In this document: in pieces, positions 24,220-31,910 of the stretch
How the letters are laid out: every line of letters starts with the position of its first letter
How positions within the stretch are numbered: position 1 is the stretch's first letter
NCBI RefSeq assembly: GCF_014385005.1
Contig: NZ_JACRSZ010000015.1
Span: 1-64,000 of the forward strand
Source of the DNA: Jingyaoa shaoxingensis
GTDB lineage: Bacteria; Bacillota; Clostridia; Lachnospirales; Lachnospiraceae
DNA: 64,000 bases
Direction: 5' to 3'
Program-made: the position numbers and the translations under genes
The notes under the pieces: model-generated
Database searches by the model: none
The model's input: the letters and a program-made list of their open reading frames with translations, nothing else
What the model was told of the DNA's origin: nothing

Positions 24220-25185
24220 CTACCTTTCTTTCGCTCTGCTTTTATGGTTTTTCTGCAATTCTTCCAACACTTCGGGCGGTATCTTTGAGAGCAGCCGCCC
24301 CATCTGCTCGTTGGTTCTCTGCAACTCAAATATCTTCTGGTTCGCTTTCTGCACCTTTAGTTCCTGCTCATACTTTTCATCACGCATACGCCCCGCATAG
24401 TCTGATTCCTGCCCGATTTGCTCCTTTAGGCTATTGATATAGGCACTCTGCTTACTGATTTCCTTTGAGAATTTCTCCACGTCTGGGAGCCATGCCGCAA
24501 TCAGTTCCAGAGCCTTGTCACGCTTCTTCCCTGCATTAAAGGCGTTGATGTCGGACAGTGCAGACACAATTTCCTCATACTGTTTATCAAGCCTGCCGCC
24601 CAACTTATAGAGCCATGTGGGGACATGTTTCCGCTTCGTTTCCATTGAGGACTGACCTCTTTCAAGCTGATTCCACCGTGAGGACATCCGCTCATGGTAG
24701 GCGGTCTGCCATTCGGACAGGCTCTTTTGATTGCCTAAAATTGTTTTGGCAGACAGCTTATTGTCTGGTGTAATCGGCACAAAACAGAGGTGCATATGCG
24801 GCGTTCTCTCGTCCATGTGGACGACTGCGGAGAGGATATTTTTCTCCCCGACACGCTCTGAAATGAAATCCAGAGCCATCGTAAAATACGCTTTCTGTTC
24901 TTTGGGCGGCAGGCTGTTCATAAATTCTGGCGAAGCCGTGATAAGCGTTTCCACCATCATCACGCTATCTTTCCTCGTCCTGCACCCTGCTTCGGCTACC
25001 ATGCGGTTAATCTCTTTCTTGTAGGTGTACCTCGGCGGATTCACAAGATGGTAGTTATCTTTCGAGCGTTCCATATCTATATCTGGATTGCTTTTATAGG
25101 CTTCTTTTTTACGCTCGTTGTGGCGTTCGCAAGCCGCAACGCCGCCCGCTTTGCGTTTCTGGAAACGCAGGATTGCATAGGGCAT
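24220..25185 (-). CDS. MOBV-family relaxase (pMV158 MobM-like)
   Basis: A 321-residue relaxase. The start YAILRFQKRKAGGVAACERHNERK matches the MobM start, with the HNER histidine thought to be the DNA nucleophile in MOBV enzymes. VVHMDERTPHMHLCFVP is the metal-binding HxDExTPHxH motif. A C-terminal coiled coil (about 235-300) follows. It is shorter than plasmid MobM (about 490). It should nick the oriT found 270 bp upstream of its start. Transfer would need a helper element. Confidence 0.9.
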   Translation of the reverse strand: MPYAILRFQKRKAGGVAACERHNERKKEAYKSNPDIDMERSKDNYHLVNPPRYTYKKEINRMVAEAGCRTRKDSVMMVETLITASPEFMNSLPPKEQKAYFTMALDFISERVGEKNILSAVVHMDERTPHMHLCFVPITPDNKLSAKTILGNQKSLSEWQTAYHERMSSRWNQLERGQSSMETKRKHVPTWLYKLGGRLDKQYEEIVSALSDINAFNAGKKRDKALELIAAWLPDVEKFSKEISKQSAYINSLKEQIGQESDYAGRMRDEKYEQELKVQKANQKIFELQRTNEQMGRLLSKIPPEVLEELQKNHKSRAKER

Positions 25186-25226
25186 AATTCATCATCTTCC
25201 TTTCTTCGGCGGGTAAACTGCCCTTT

Positions 25227-25767
25227 GGGTGACAGCGGTGACGGCGGTGACAGCAGTTTTGGGATACCCCCTACCGACTGCCTCAACTGTCACCCTTATT
25301 CCCTGCATGACGGTCATGTCGATGATGACGGTGTTTTTGGAATACCCCCTCGCAAGAGCCGTCACCGTCATGCTGCCATTCTTTTATCCGAAGCGTGGAG
25401 CGTAGGATAAGCAGGGCGTAAGACCTGCCATAAGGGAGTCCAGAGGGAACGTCTGGCACACGACTTTGCAGGGCAAAGTGTAGTGTGTTACACCCTGTAA
25501 ACGCAGTCGGAAAAATCGGAAGGATTTTTCTGACCGCAGGGGTGGTTTTACACGCCGAAAAGGGCGGGTAAATCCTACGCCTGCACTTTGCGTTTACGGG
25601 GTGTTCTCCCGCAGGGATGACAGCGGCAGGGTATCCTAAAATCACTGTCACCGCCGTCACCGCTGTCACCCGCAGGGCAGAGTCGCCAGCTTTACACGGC
25701 TTTAAGCGTCAATGACAGTAACAGGGGGTATCCCAATATCGCTGTCACCACCGTCACCGCTGTCACC
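25227..25767. repeat. Four related ~43 bp repeats flanking oriT, two facing each way
   Basis: Unit: GGTGACAGCGGTGACGG, about 10 more bases of the same GTGAC rhythm, TTTTGGGATACCCC. Copies run rightward at 25227-25271 and 25306-25350 (the latter degenerate) and leftward at 25629-25671 and 25724-25767. The last encodes the GDSGDGGDS tail of the RepA-like protein. A second pair, ACACCCTGTAAACGCA (25490-25505) and TGCGTTTACGGGGTGT (25589-25604), is inverted with one mismatch. The layout suggests protein-binding iterons, perhaps a replication origin. Confidence 0.75.
25455..25492 (+). other. oriT of pMV158 (MOBV) type
   Basis: The hairpin ACTTTGC-AGG-GCAAAGT (25463-25479) is followed at once by TAGTGTGTTA (25481-25490), the exact pMV158 nick sequence TAGTGTG/TTA. 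The predicted nick is between 25487 and 25488 on the + strand. GGCACAC before the hairpin also matches the pMV158 layout. Confidence 0.85.
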
Positions 25768-26733
25768 CGCCCGCTTTGCAAGCGAAATCTGCCTGCCGTG
25801 TTTTTTGCGGCTGTACTGATAAACGATATGGTTCTCATTTAAAAATGTGGTGCGGTATTCATTGAGCCATTTCGTAATCACCGTGGGTATGGTTTCCGTT
25901 TCCCTCATAGCGGCTAACAGCTCCGTTGCCGTGCCTGCCCATTCTTCCTTATCCCTCATAAAATCCACCAACCGAAAAAGGACGTCTGGTATCGTTTCTT
26001 TCGCAAGCTGCTCCTGCGTTTTTCTCTCCACAAGTTCCCAACTGCAATCACGGAAACGCAGCGTGTATTCCTGATAGGGCGTGTCCCTGCCCGTCACATA
26101 CAGCTTGGCGGTGTCGGATGCCCGTTTCTCCTTTTCCAGAACAAAGGTAGCGTCCGCACTCCCCGTTAAGCCTGTCGTCCCAGACACCTTGTTGAACACA
26201 TCGCTGTCATTCTGCTTTCGGATGTGGTGTACGACAATGACCGCCAATGAATGCCTGTCGGCAAAGTCTTTGATTAGTGAGATGTCCCCATAGTCGCTTG
26301 CGTAGGCATTGTCTTTTGAAGCTGTACGGACTTTCTGCAAAGTGTCAATGACAATAAGCCTGCTGTTTGGGTAATCTTTCAGATAATCTTCAAGCTGCAC
26401 GATAAGACCGTCTGACAGCTTGCAGCTTGCCACGGCAAAGTGAAGCCGCCTGCTCGCTTCGTTCGTCAATCGGAACAGCCTGTCCTGTATACGGCAGAAC
26501 GTGTCCTCAAGGCAGAGGTAAAGCACGTCGCCCTCCATTGTCGGCATATCCCACAAGGGAAGTCCCTGCGACACGCATAAACATAGCTTCAGCATGAGCC
26601 AGCTCTTTCCTATCTTCTGTGAGCCGCAGAACAGCGACAAGCCTGTGGGGATAAGGCTGTCCACCACAAAGGACGGCTTCTCAAGCGGTTCATAAAGGAG
26701 CGTTTCGGCGTTGACTGTCTGTAACTTCTGCAT
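25702..26733 (-). CDS. RepA-like RecA-fold helicase/ATPase
   Basis: A 343-residue AAA_25-type ATPase. Walker A GSQKIGKSW (37-45), Walker B RLIVIDTLQ, VIVVHHIRK sensor strand, TGLTGSADATFVLEK. It resembles hexameric RepA helicases of mobilizable plasmids and a family common on clostridial mobile elements. The C-terminal GDSGDGGDSDIGIPP is encoded by one of the ~43 bp repeats, so the gene end overlaps a likely binding site. GGAGG precedes ATG 26733. It suggests the excised circle can replicate. Confidence 0.85.
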   Translation of the reverse strand: MQKLQTVNAETLLYEPLEKPSFVVDSLIPTGLSLFCGSQKIGKSWLMLKLCLCVSQGLPLWDMPTMEGDVLYLCLEDTFCRIQDRLFRLTNEASRRLHFAVASCKLSDGLIVQLEDYLKDYPNSRLIVIDTLQKVRTASKDNAYASDYGDISLIKDFADRHSLAVIVVHHIRKQNDSDVFNKVSGTTGLTGSADATFVLEKEKRASDTAKLYVTGRDTPYQEYTLRFRDCSWELVERKTQEQLAKETIPDVLFRLVDFMRDKEEWAGTATELLAAMRETETIPTVITKWLNEYRTTFLNENHIVYQYSRKKHGRQISLAKRAGDSGDGGDSDIGIPPVTVIDA

Positions 26734-26776
26734 GGCTTTCCTCCTTTCGGGCGGTGTTTTTGTTTTCGTTGCACAT
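26690..26776 (-). CDS. Possible 28-aa leader peptide overlapping the repA-like start
   Basis: MCNENKNTARKEESHAEV start, with AAGGAGG seven bases ahead of ATG 26776. The frame passes over the repA-like Shine-Dalgarno and start codon and stops inside that gene (26692-26690). Translating it would affect access to the repA-like start, so it may be a coupling peptide. No family. Confidence 0.35.
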   Translation of the reverse strand: MCNENKNTARKEESHAEVTDSQRRNAPL

Positions 26777-26888
26777 AGGCGTTGACCTCCTTAAAAATAG
26801 ATTTACTCCCACGAAGAAAAAGTGAGAGTATGTAATGCCGCCAATCCCACACAAATAAAAAACAGATTTCTTTTTCGGGCGGTGTCGG

Positions 26889-27362
26889 TCACGGTTGGAG
26901 ATACTTCCTCATTTCCGCCTTTACTTTCTCCTTTGCAATCGCAACAGATTTCTGTATTGCCGAAGCGGTGCAATGCTCCATAGCGGCGATTTGGTAAAAA
27001 TTGAACTCATACTCGTAGTAGAGCAGGAAACGCCGCCTTTGTATCTCTGGCAGTCCGTCAACCGCCTTACAGAGCAGTTCTGCCCGTTCTGCCTCAATCA
27101 TTTGTTCCTCTATGCTCTTAGGCAGCTTCAACGCCCGCCTGTTCAGCGTTTCGTCCCATACTTCCGAAAACTCCCTGTGCCGCTCGTCCCATTGGAGGAG
27201 ATTCCTGTTCCTGCGTTCCATCTGCCGAAACTCCATAAAGAACTGTTCCGACACTTCCAACTCGTGGGATTTGCCCTGCCCGTCCTTAAAGCTGATAAAA
27301 TACCTTGTGCCGCTTTCCGTGGATTCCTCCCGAAGCGTGTACGCCTTAACTCTGTATGCCAT
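26889..27362 (-). CDS. Sigma-70-like (region 4) protein, third of three
   Basis: A 157-residue protein. A basic N-terminal part (MAYRVKAYTLREE) precedes a sigma-like C-terminal HTH: AVDGLPEIQRRRFLLYYEY, then FNFYQIAAMEHCTASAIQKSV. AGGAGG lies before ATG 27362. This type of small sigma-like protein is common on Tn4451/Tn1549-like elements and is thought to control element genes. It lacks a clear region 2, so it may be a helper rather than a full sigma factor. Confidence 0.78.
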   Translation of the reverse strand: MAYRVKAYTLREESTESGTRYFISFKDGQGKSHELEVSEQFFMEFRQMERRNRNLLQWDERHREFSEVWDETLNRRALKLPKSIEEQMIEAERAELLCKAVDGLPEIQRRRFLLYYEYEFNFYQIAAMEHCTASAIQKSVAIAKEKVKAEMRKYLQP

Positions 27363-27387
27363 CCCGCTTGCCTCCTGCAAAAAATAA

Positions 27388-27410
27388 GTGAGGGGATTTC
27401 CATCCCTCAC
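27388..27410 (-). terminator. Terminator between sigma-like genes
   Basis: GTGAGGG/CCCCTCAC stem with a TTATTTTTT tail on the minus strand, just upstream of the third sigma-like gene. Read-through would set its level. Confidence 0.65.
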
Positions 27411-27438
27411 CCAGTAGCCCGCAGGACGGCAGGCTGTT

Positions 27439-27870
27439 TTAGACGCTATAAAATTTTCGTAGCTTCTTCCGCAGATGGTCTAACCTCGCATAGATGGCAC
27501 CAGTCGTCAAATGCACGAGCGGGGCAATCTCCTTTGTGGAATACCCCTGCATTTTCAGCAGGACGATTTTCAAGGTACGCCCGTCCACCGCGACTAATAC
27601 TTGATAGAGATTTTCGCTCTCAATCTCGTCCAGTAACTCCGCAACCGTACCCACTTCCGTCTGCCGCTCCCTGTCTGCCATGTCCTCAAGGTATTCCGCA
27701 ATGTCATTCGTCCATCGGTAAAACCGCCTGTTGGAATTGAAGTCTGCCCTGTCCGCAATGCGTATCTGCTCAATGGTCGCTTCATCAACGCCGCACTCAC
27801 GCAGCAGCTTTTCCTCCGCTTCTTTCCAGATACGCCATTTCCTGTCCTCCCGTCCGTGGTTATATGCCAT
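27439..27870 (-). CDS. Sigma-70-like (region 4) protein, second of three
   Basis: A 143-residue protein. Trp/Arg-rich start (MAYNHGREDRKWRIWKEAEE), middle acidic helices, and a C-terminal HTH (MQGYSTKEIAPLVHLTTGAIY, ARLDHLRKKLRKF). GGAGG precedes ATG 27870. Probably transcribed with the sigma-like gene upstream, subject to the terminator at 27911-27949. Target promoters unknown. Confidence 0.78.
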   Translation of the reverse strand: MAYNHGREDRKWRIWKEAEEKLLRECGVDEATIEQIRIADRADFNSNRRFYRWTNDIAEYLEDMADRERQTEVGTVAELLDEIESENLYQVLVAVDGRTLKIVLLKMQGYSTKEIAPLVHLTTGAIYARLDHLRKKLRKFYSV

Positions 27871-27910
27871 GCTTCTTTTCCTCCAATCAGAATTGATTGA
27901 GAGGGCAGAG

Positions 27911-27949
27911 AAAAACCCCCTCATTTTCCCAAAGGAAAAAACAAGGGGG
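27911..27949 (-). terminator. Terminator after the first sigma-like gene
   Basis: CCCCCTTGTTTTTTCC pairs with GGGAAAATGAGGGGG on the minus strand, followed by TTTTT. Confidence 0.8.
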
Positions 27950-27965
27950 CTGAACGCCTTAAATT

Positions 27966-28475
27966 TTAATTTTCTATTATCTTTCTTAGTTTTCTTAGGA
28001 TTCTGGCTTTGCGTTTGTTCACAACGCTCTGGGTTATGCCGAACCTCGCCCCGACTTCACGCTCAGAAAGTCCGTCAAAAAAGATTGCCTGTATCAATTC
28101 CTGTTCACTATCCGACAGCAAAGGCAGGGCGGCTTTCAGCCTGTCCACCATAACCGCATTGACAACGGTTTCCGCAATGTCTGCCGCTTCATCAGCGATA
28201 AAGTCTAAAGGCTTCCCCTCGCTGTCCGTAAATCCATCCAGAGAAAGCAGGCTGTTCTTCGTATCTAATTTTTTCAGATAACGCCACCGTTCCTTATCTC
28301 GGTAGAAGTCCGTGTATTGCTCCCTCACGACTTCAAGCAGACAGCCTTGAATGGGGATAAACAGCTTGTCCATATAGGTCTGGTCGGATTCCCTGCGGCG
28401 GCAGAAATCCGTATAGGACAGTTCCACATATCTGCCGCTTTCCTTGATATATACCTTTCTCGGTGCGTATTTCAC
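27966..28475 (-). CDS. Sigma-70-family RNA polymerase sigma factor, first of three
   Basis: A 169-residue sigma-like factor with a clear region 4 (LPLLSDSEQELIQAIFFDG, LSEREVGARFGITQSVVNKR). The start codon is GTG at 28475, seven bases after GGGAGGT. The 490 bp upstream (28476-28965) hold two terminators and a CATCTG...CAGATG dyad but no gene. It probably directs polymerase to element promoters or acts as a helper. Confidence 0.82.
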   Translation of the reverse strand: MKYAPRKVYIKESGRYVELSYTDFCRRRESDQTYMDKLFIPIQGCLLEVVREQYTDFYRDKERWRYLKKLDTKNSLLSLDGFTDSEGKPLDFIADEAADIAETVVNAVMVDRLKAALPLLSDSEQELIQAIFFDGLSEREVGARFGITQSVVNKRKARILRKLRKIIEN

Positions 28476-28794
28476 TGTAAGTACCTCCCATCTGAATTTT
28501 TGAAATGTTCAAAATCCAGATGGAGAGGTGGCGAACGACACCTAACACCACTAATAGCCCTATGGCACTTTCCAACAAAAATCGACAAAAGAAAAACCGC
28601 AAAGGCTCTATGACCTTTACGGTTATGGGAAATATTAATTCTGTTGTATGGAGATTGTACTTCTACATTCAAGGCAGGAAGTGCCGTTGCATAGGCAGAA
28701 ATTTTTTTAACTGGTTTCCTGCCGTTCTCTGATATGCTATGTATTGATAAATTTTGCTTCGTATGAGCAGATAGATAACTGCCCGAAAAAAGGA

Positions 28795-28835
28795 CATAAA
28801 AAAATCCCTCCAAATTTAAAAACAAATTCAGAGGG
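28795..28835 (-). terminator. Terminator upstream of the sigma operon
   Basis: CCCTCTGAATTT pairs with AAATTTGGAGGG on the minus strand, then ATTTTTTT. It insulates the sigma genes from tet(O)/KTR transcription. Confidence 0.75.
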
Positions 28836-28910
28836 TAATTTAGGGTATAACAAAATAACCCACCCGAATATCGTTTTTTTTATTTGGTGAGTTTGTTCTT
28901 TCAAATACGA

Positions 28911-28960
28911 AACAAAAAGAGCCGATGATTCGTGAATTGTTCCACAATTTCATCGGCTCT
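28911..28960 (-). terminator. Terminator of the tet(O)-KTR unit
   Basis: AGAGCCGATGA (28918-28928) and TCATCGGCTCT (28950-28960) form a perfect 11 bp stem with TTTTTG following on the minus strand. Confidence 0.8.
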
Positions 28961-28965
28961 GCGTC

Positions 28966-29139
28966 TTAAGCGTCTGGCTCTTTGATGACAGTTATCTTCA
29001 AGTTGTCAACTTTAATCAATCTTTCTTGTCTGCATTTTGGACAATAAAGGGGATAATTCTCCAAAACAGTGTCCTTCCTAATTTTATTACGGGTTTTGTT
29101 CCCACAAACAGGACACAATATCCATTCGCATTTCATCAT
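28966..29139 (-). CDS. Cysteine-rich KTR-domain protein
   Basis: A 57-residue zinc-ribbon-like protein: CEWILCPVCGNKTRNKIR and LYCPKCRQE give two Cys pairs plus the KTR signature. Such proteins regularly follow tetracycline-resistance genes on gut Firmicute elements. Function unknown. It starts 51 bp after the tet(O) stop, with AAAGGA upstream, and ends directly before a strong terminator. Confidence 0.85.
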   Translation of the reverse strand: MMKCEWILCPVCGNKTRNKIRKDTVLENYPLYCPKCRQERLIKVDNLKITVIKEPDA

Positions 29140-29190
29140 AATTAGTCTCTAATCCTTTCAAATCTCATTTTATATGACTTTTGCAAGCTG

Positions 29191-31110
29191 TTAAGCTAAC
29201 TTGTGGAACATATGCCGAACCTTATCTATACGGCTATTCGGGCGGCGGGGTTGGCAAATAAATTTACCAATAGCTGGCTGGTATCCTTTTAACTCTGTCA
29301 AGCAGACTCCCTGCCCATTTGTGAAATAAGTTAAATCGTTCCTGTATTCTTGAATACATCTAGCAGGGATTTCTCCTTTCAGAATGACCTCGTCATTCTT
29401 TATCTGAGTACTTACAATATCTGCACAATACCTTGGAGCATCATGATACGCCCGTGAGAGATATTCCTGCGGTGCATAAATTTCAAAGTGGAGATATGGC
29501 TCTAATAGTTCTGTCCCTGCTTTTTTTAAAGCCTGCTCCAATACGATAGGGGAAAGCAGCCGAAAGTCTGCGGGGGTACTTACAGGACTATAATACAATC
29601 CATATTCAAAACAGATTTTACAGTCTGTCACTTTCCATCCATACAGCCCCTGCTCGCAGCCATAAAGAACCCCCTCCATAACCGCATTTTGGAACGATTG
29701 ATTTAAATATCCAAGTGAAACTCTGCTTTCATACTGCACTCCGCTTCCAATAGGGAGCGGCTCTATGGACAACCCGACAGAAGCCCAGAAAGGATTTGGC
29801 GGGACTTCTATGTGGATGGTATATTCTGCTTTTCTAAGCGGTCTTTCCATATATATAACAGTAGGCTCTTTTATTTCTGCCTCCACATGATATTTTTCCT
29901 CAAGGATGGCACAAATGACTTCCATCTGCACTTTCCCCAAAAAAGAAAGTATAATCTCATGCGTTGTAGTATCCACATAATATTTTAAAAGAGGGTCGCC
30001 ATCTGAAATTTCTGTAAGTGCCCCAAGCAATATTTCCCGCTGTTCAGATTTCTTTACTGCAATCGTTGTTTGGAGCATAGGGAGAGGATTTTCAATAAAT
30101 TTTCTCTGCGGCAACAGTATTCCGTTCCCCAAAATACTGTTTAGCTGCAAAACATCATTTGGTAAAATTACAATATCACCAGAGCAGGCTGTATCGGATG
30201 AATATAATTCACCGTTTGTCGGAACACACATCTCTGTGATTTTTATTTTCTCTTTTTCAGATATTCTAATAACATCCCTCAAATGCAATGTTCCGCTATA
30301 TATACGCACATAAACAAAACGCCGCCTTTTCTCTGAATATTCAATCTTAAAAACCTGCCCGCATAGTTCAGATTGACCTTCAGGCGTTGATGAATAAAAT
30401 TTACTGGCAATCACTTCTATAAGCTGCCGAATCCCCAGATTGTTTTTAGCGCTTCCGTGATAAACGGGAAATAACGTTCCGTTTTGGAATCTCCTGTTTT
30501 CTTCCTGTTCCAGTTCTGACATTTTAAACGGTTTCCCTGACATATATTTCTCTAATAGTTCATCGTTTCCCATAATTACCGCATCCCACTGTTCCATATC
30601 GTCATTGTCCGTTACATTTATATGGGGATGCTGCCCAACCTTTTGCTTCACTATAATTTCCGAAGAAAGCTTTGCTTTCATTTCTCGATATACCATTGGC
30701 AAATCAATCCCCTCTTGGTCAATTTTATTGATGAAAAAAATTGTCGGAATCTTCATTGTCTGTAGTGCATGAAACAGTATACGGGTCTGTGCCTGTATGC
30801 CATCCTTTGCAGAAACTAATAATACTGCTCCGTCTAATACGGATAAAGAACGGTATACTTCCGCCAAAAAATCCATATGGCCTGGCGTATCTATAATGTT
30901 GACTTTTACATCCTCCCACTGAAAAGATGTCACTGCTGTCTGGATAGTGATTCCCCTTTGACGCTCCAAATTCATTGTATCTGTCCTTGTTGTGCCTTCA
31001 TCTACGCTCCCTAGTTCTGCAATTGCACCACTGGTATACAATAAACTTTCCGTTAATGTTGTCTTTCCTGCGTCAACGTGAGCCAGAATGCCTAAGTTAA
31101 TTATTTTCAT
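29191..31110 (-). CDS. tetO: Tetracycline resistance ribosomal protection protein Tet(O)
   Basis: A 639-residue EF-G-like GTPase of the exact Tet(O)/Tet(M)/Tet(W) length. G1 AHVDAGKTT (10-18), switch GITIQTA, G3 DTPGHMDF, G4 NKIDQ. The sequence agrees closely with Tet(O) as I remember it ([19 protein letters not shown]-terminal [18 protein letters not shown]). The protein binds the ribosome and dislodges tetracycline using GTP. GGAGG lies before ATG 31110. A ~270 nt leader with a terminator hairpin precedes the gene, implying drug-induced attenuation. More AT-rich than the element backbone, so it is probably a separate cargo acquisition. Confidence 0.97.
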   Translation of the reverse strand: MKIINLGILAHVDAGKTTLTESLLYTSGAIAELGSVDEGTTRTDTMNLERQRGITIQTAVTSFQWEDVKVNIIDTPGHMDFLAEVYRSLSVLDGAVLLVSAKDGIQAQTRILFHALQTMKIPTIFFINKIDQEGIDLPMVYREMKAKLSSEIIVKQKVGQHPHINVTDNDDMEQWDAVIMGNDELLEKYMSGKPFKMSELEQEENRRFQNGTLFPVYHGSAKNNLGIRQLIEVIASKFYSSTPEGQSELCGQVFKIEYSEKRRRFVYVRIYSGTLHLRDVIRISEKEKIKITEMCVPTNGELYSSDTACSGDIVILPNDVLQLNSILGNGILLPQRKFIENPLPMLQTTIAVKKSEQREILLGALTEISDGDPLLKYYVDTTTHEIILSFLGKVQMEVICAILEEKYHVEAEIKEPTVIYMERPLRKAEYTIHIEVPPNPFWASVGLSIEPLPIGSGVQYESRVSLGYLNQSFQNAVMEGVLYGCEQGLYGWKVTDCKICFEYGLYYSPVSTPADFRLLSPIVLEQALKKAGTELLEPYLHFEIYAPQEYLSRAYHDAPRYCADIVSTQIKNDEVILKGEIPARCIQEYRNDLTYFTNGQGVCLTELKGYQPAIGKFICQPRRPNSRIDKVRHMFHKLA

Positions 31111-31145
31111 GTGATTTTCCTCCTATCAACACCCAAAAAAGGGCA

Positions 31146-31182
31146 TAAAAATACCCAGTGATAAATACTCCTATCACTGGGT
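31146..31182 (-). promoter_or_regulatory. Attenuator hairpin in the tet(O) leader
   Basis: ACCCAGTGATA (31153-31163) pairs with TATCACTGGGT (31172-31182), followed on the minus strand by ATTTTTAT. It sits 40-70 nt before the tet(O) start. A further inverted pair, GTATTCTTAA/TTAAGAATAC, lies upstream in the leader, so alternative folds are possible. Confidence 0.8.
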
Positions 31183-31390
31183 AAATAACTCCAATAGCCC
31201 CAAAACACTTATATGTTTTCGGGCATATAAAATTACATGATAAAAGTATTCTTAAACTGGGTACAAAAAACTAAGCCCCATATTAAAAGTGAAACGAGAC
31301 TGCTACTTTTTGTTCCCACTATCAAATTGACAGTTTATTTAAGAATACCTTGCCGCATATTTATTAACTCCTTGTATAATACTGAATCTA

Positions 31391-31419
31391 ATTATATTCC
31401 TTAACCCTTTATTTGTCAA
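31391..31419 (-). promoter_or_regulatory. tet(O) promoter
   Basis: Consensus TTGACA (31419-31414), 17 bp, consensus TATAAT (31396-31391) on the minus strand, about 280 nt upstream of tet(O). Confidence 0.85.
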
Positions 31420-31435
31420 GCTGACAAACTAAAGC

Positions 31436-31463
31436 AGAAAAAGCGGCAGGATTTCCCCCTGCC
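31436..31463 (-). terminator. Terminator of tnpV
   Basis: GGCAGGGGGAAATCCTGCC hairpin, then GCTTTTTC on the minus strand, just past the TnpV stop. Confidence 0.75.
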
Positions 31464-31476
31464 ACTAATCATCTGT

Positions 31477-31851
31477 TTATGCAAAAATAATTTCCTTTTC
31501 CACAATCTCCCTCGCACAAGCCCTTATGTTATTGAGGCATCCTGTCCATTCTAAGGCGTTTTCTGCCTTTAGCTGTTCCGTTATGCCCTGTGCCTGTTTC
31601 ATACCCTCTATGAGCCTTTCAAAGCGTTCCTGTGCCTGTCTGTTGATGTCGGCAAGGTAGGCGTTTAGCCTGCCGCTTGTAAGAAGATTGGTGTATGTAA
31701 CTTTACGGTACTGTTTTAGATAATCTAAATGCCGTTGCCCCCAGATGCCTATTGCCTGTTCTTCTTCGGCGGGTACAGTTAAGCACGGTATCAAATAATC
31801 CCCTTGCCTTTCGTATTTGCCGCCCAGTTCCTCAAATAATGATTTTGCCAT
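31477..31851 (-). CDS. tnpV: TnpV family transposon protein
   Basis: A 124-residue protein of the TnpV family found on Tn4451-like elements. Signs are SLFEELGGKYERQGDYLIPCL, IGIWGQRHLDYLKQYRKV, a YTNLLTSGRLNAYLADI helix and an AREIVEKEIIFA end. Its role is not established. GGAGGT precedes ATG 31851. It is the first gene at the right end of the element, 56 bp from the junction. Confidence 0.9.
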   Translation of the reverse strand: MAKSLFEELGGKYERQGDYLIPCLTVPAEEEQAIGIWGQRHLDYLKQYRKVTYTNLLTSGRLNAYLADINRQAQERFERLIEGMKQAQGITEQLKAENALEWTGCLNNIRACAREIVEKEIIFA

Positions 31852-31906
31852 TGTCTGTTACCTCCACATTCTTTTTTATTTTGAATGTCCGCAAAATCCG
31901 TCCTAC

Positions 31907-31910
31907 ATCA
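31907..31910. other. Right junction (att) of the tet(O) element
   Basis: Element sequence ends TCCTAC, then ATCA (shared with 20906-20909), then host CTGGGGCAGG resumes in the permease frame. Confidence 0.85.

Larger units (their letters stand above)
20910..31910 (-). mobile_element. 11.0 kb tet(O) mobilizable transposon inserted in an APC permease gene
   Basis: The boundaries come from the split permease: joining 20909 to 31911 gives VIATSCLVS-LGQGAGSIG in one frame. All genes lie on the minus strand. In element order they are tnpV, tet(O), KTR protein, three sigma-like proteins, RepA-like helicase, oriT, MOBV relaxase, ParB, YdbC-like protein, small protein and serine recombinase. There are no conjugation (type IV secretion) genes, so transfer needs a helper. 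It resembles the Tn4451/TnpX class in recombination, with an added pMV158-type mobilisation module. Confidence 0.92.
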
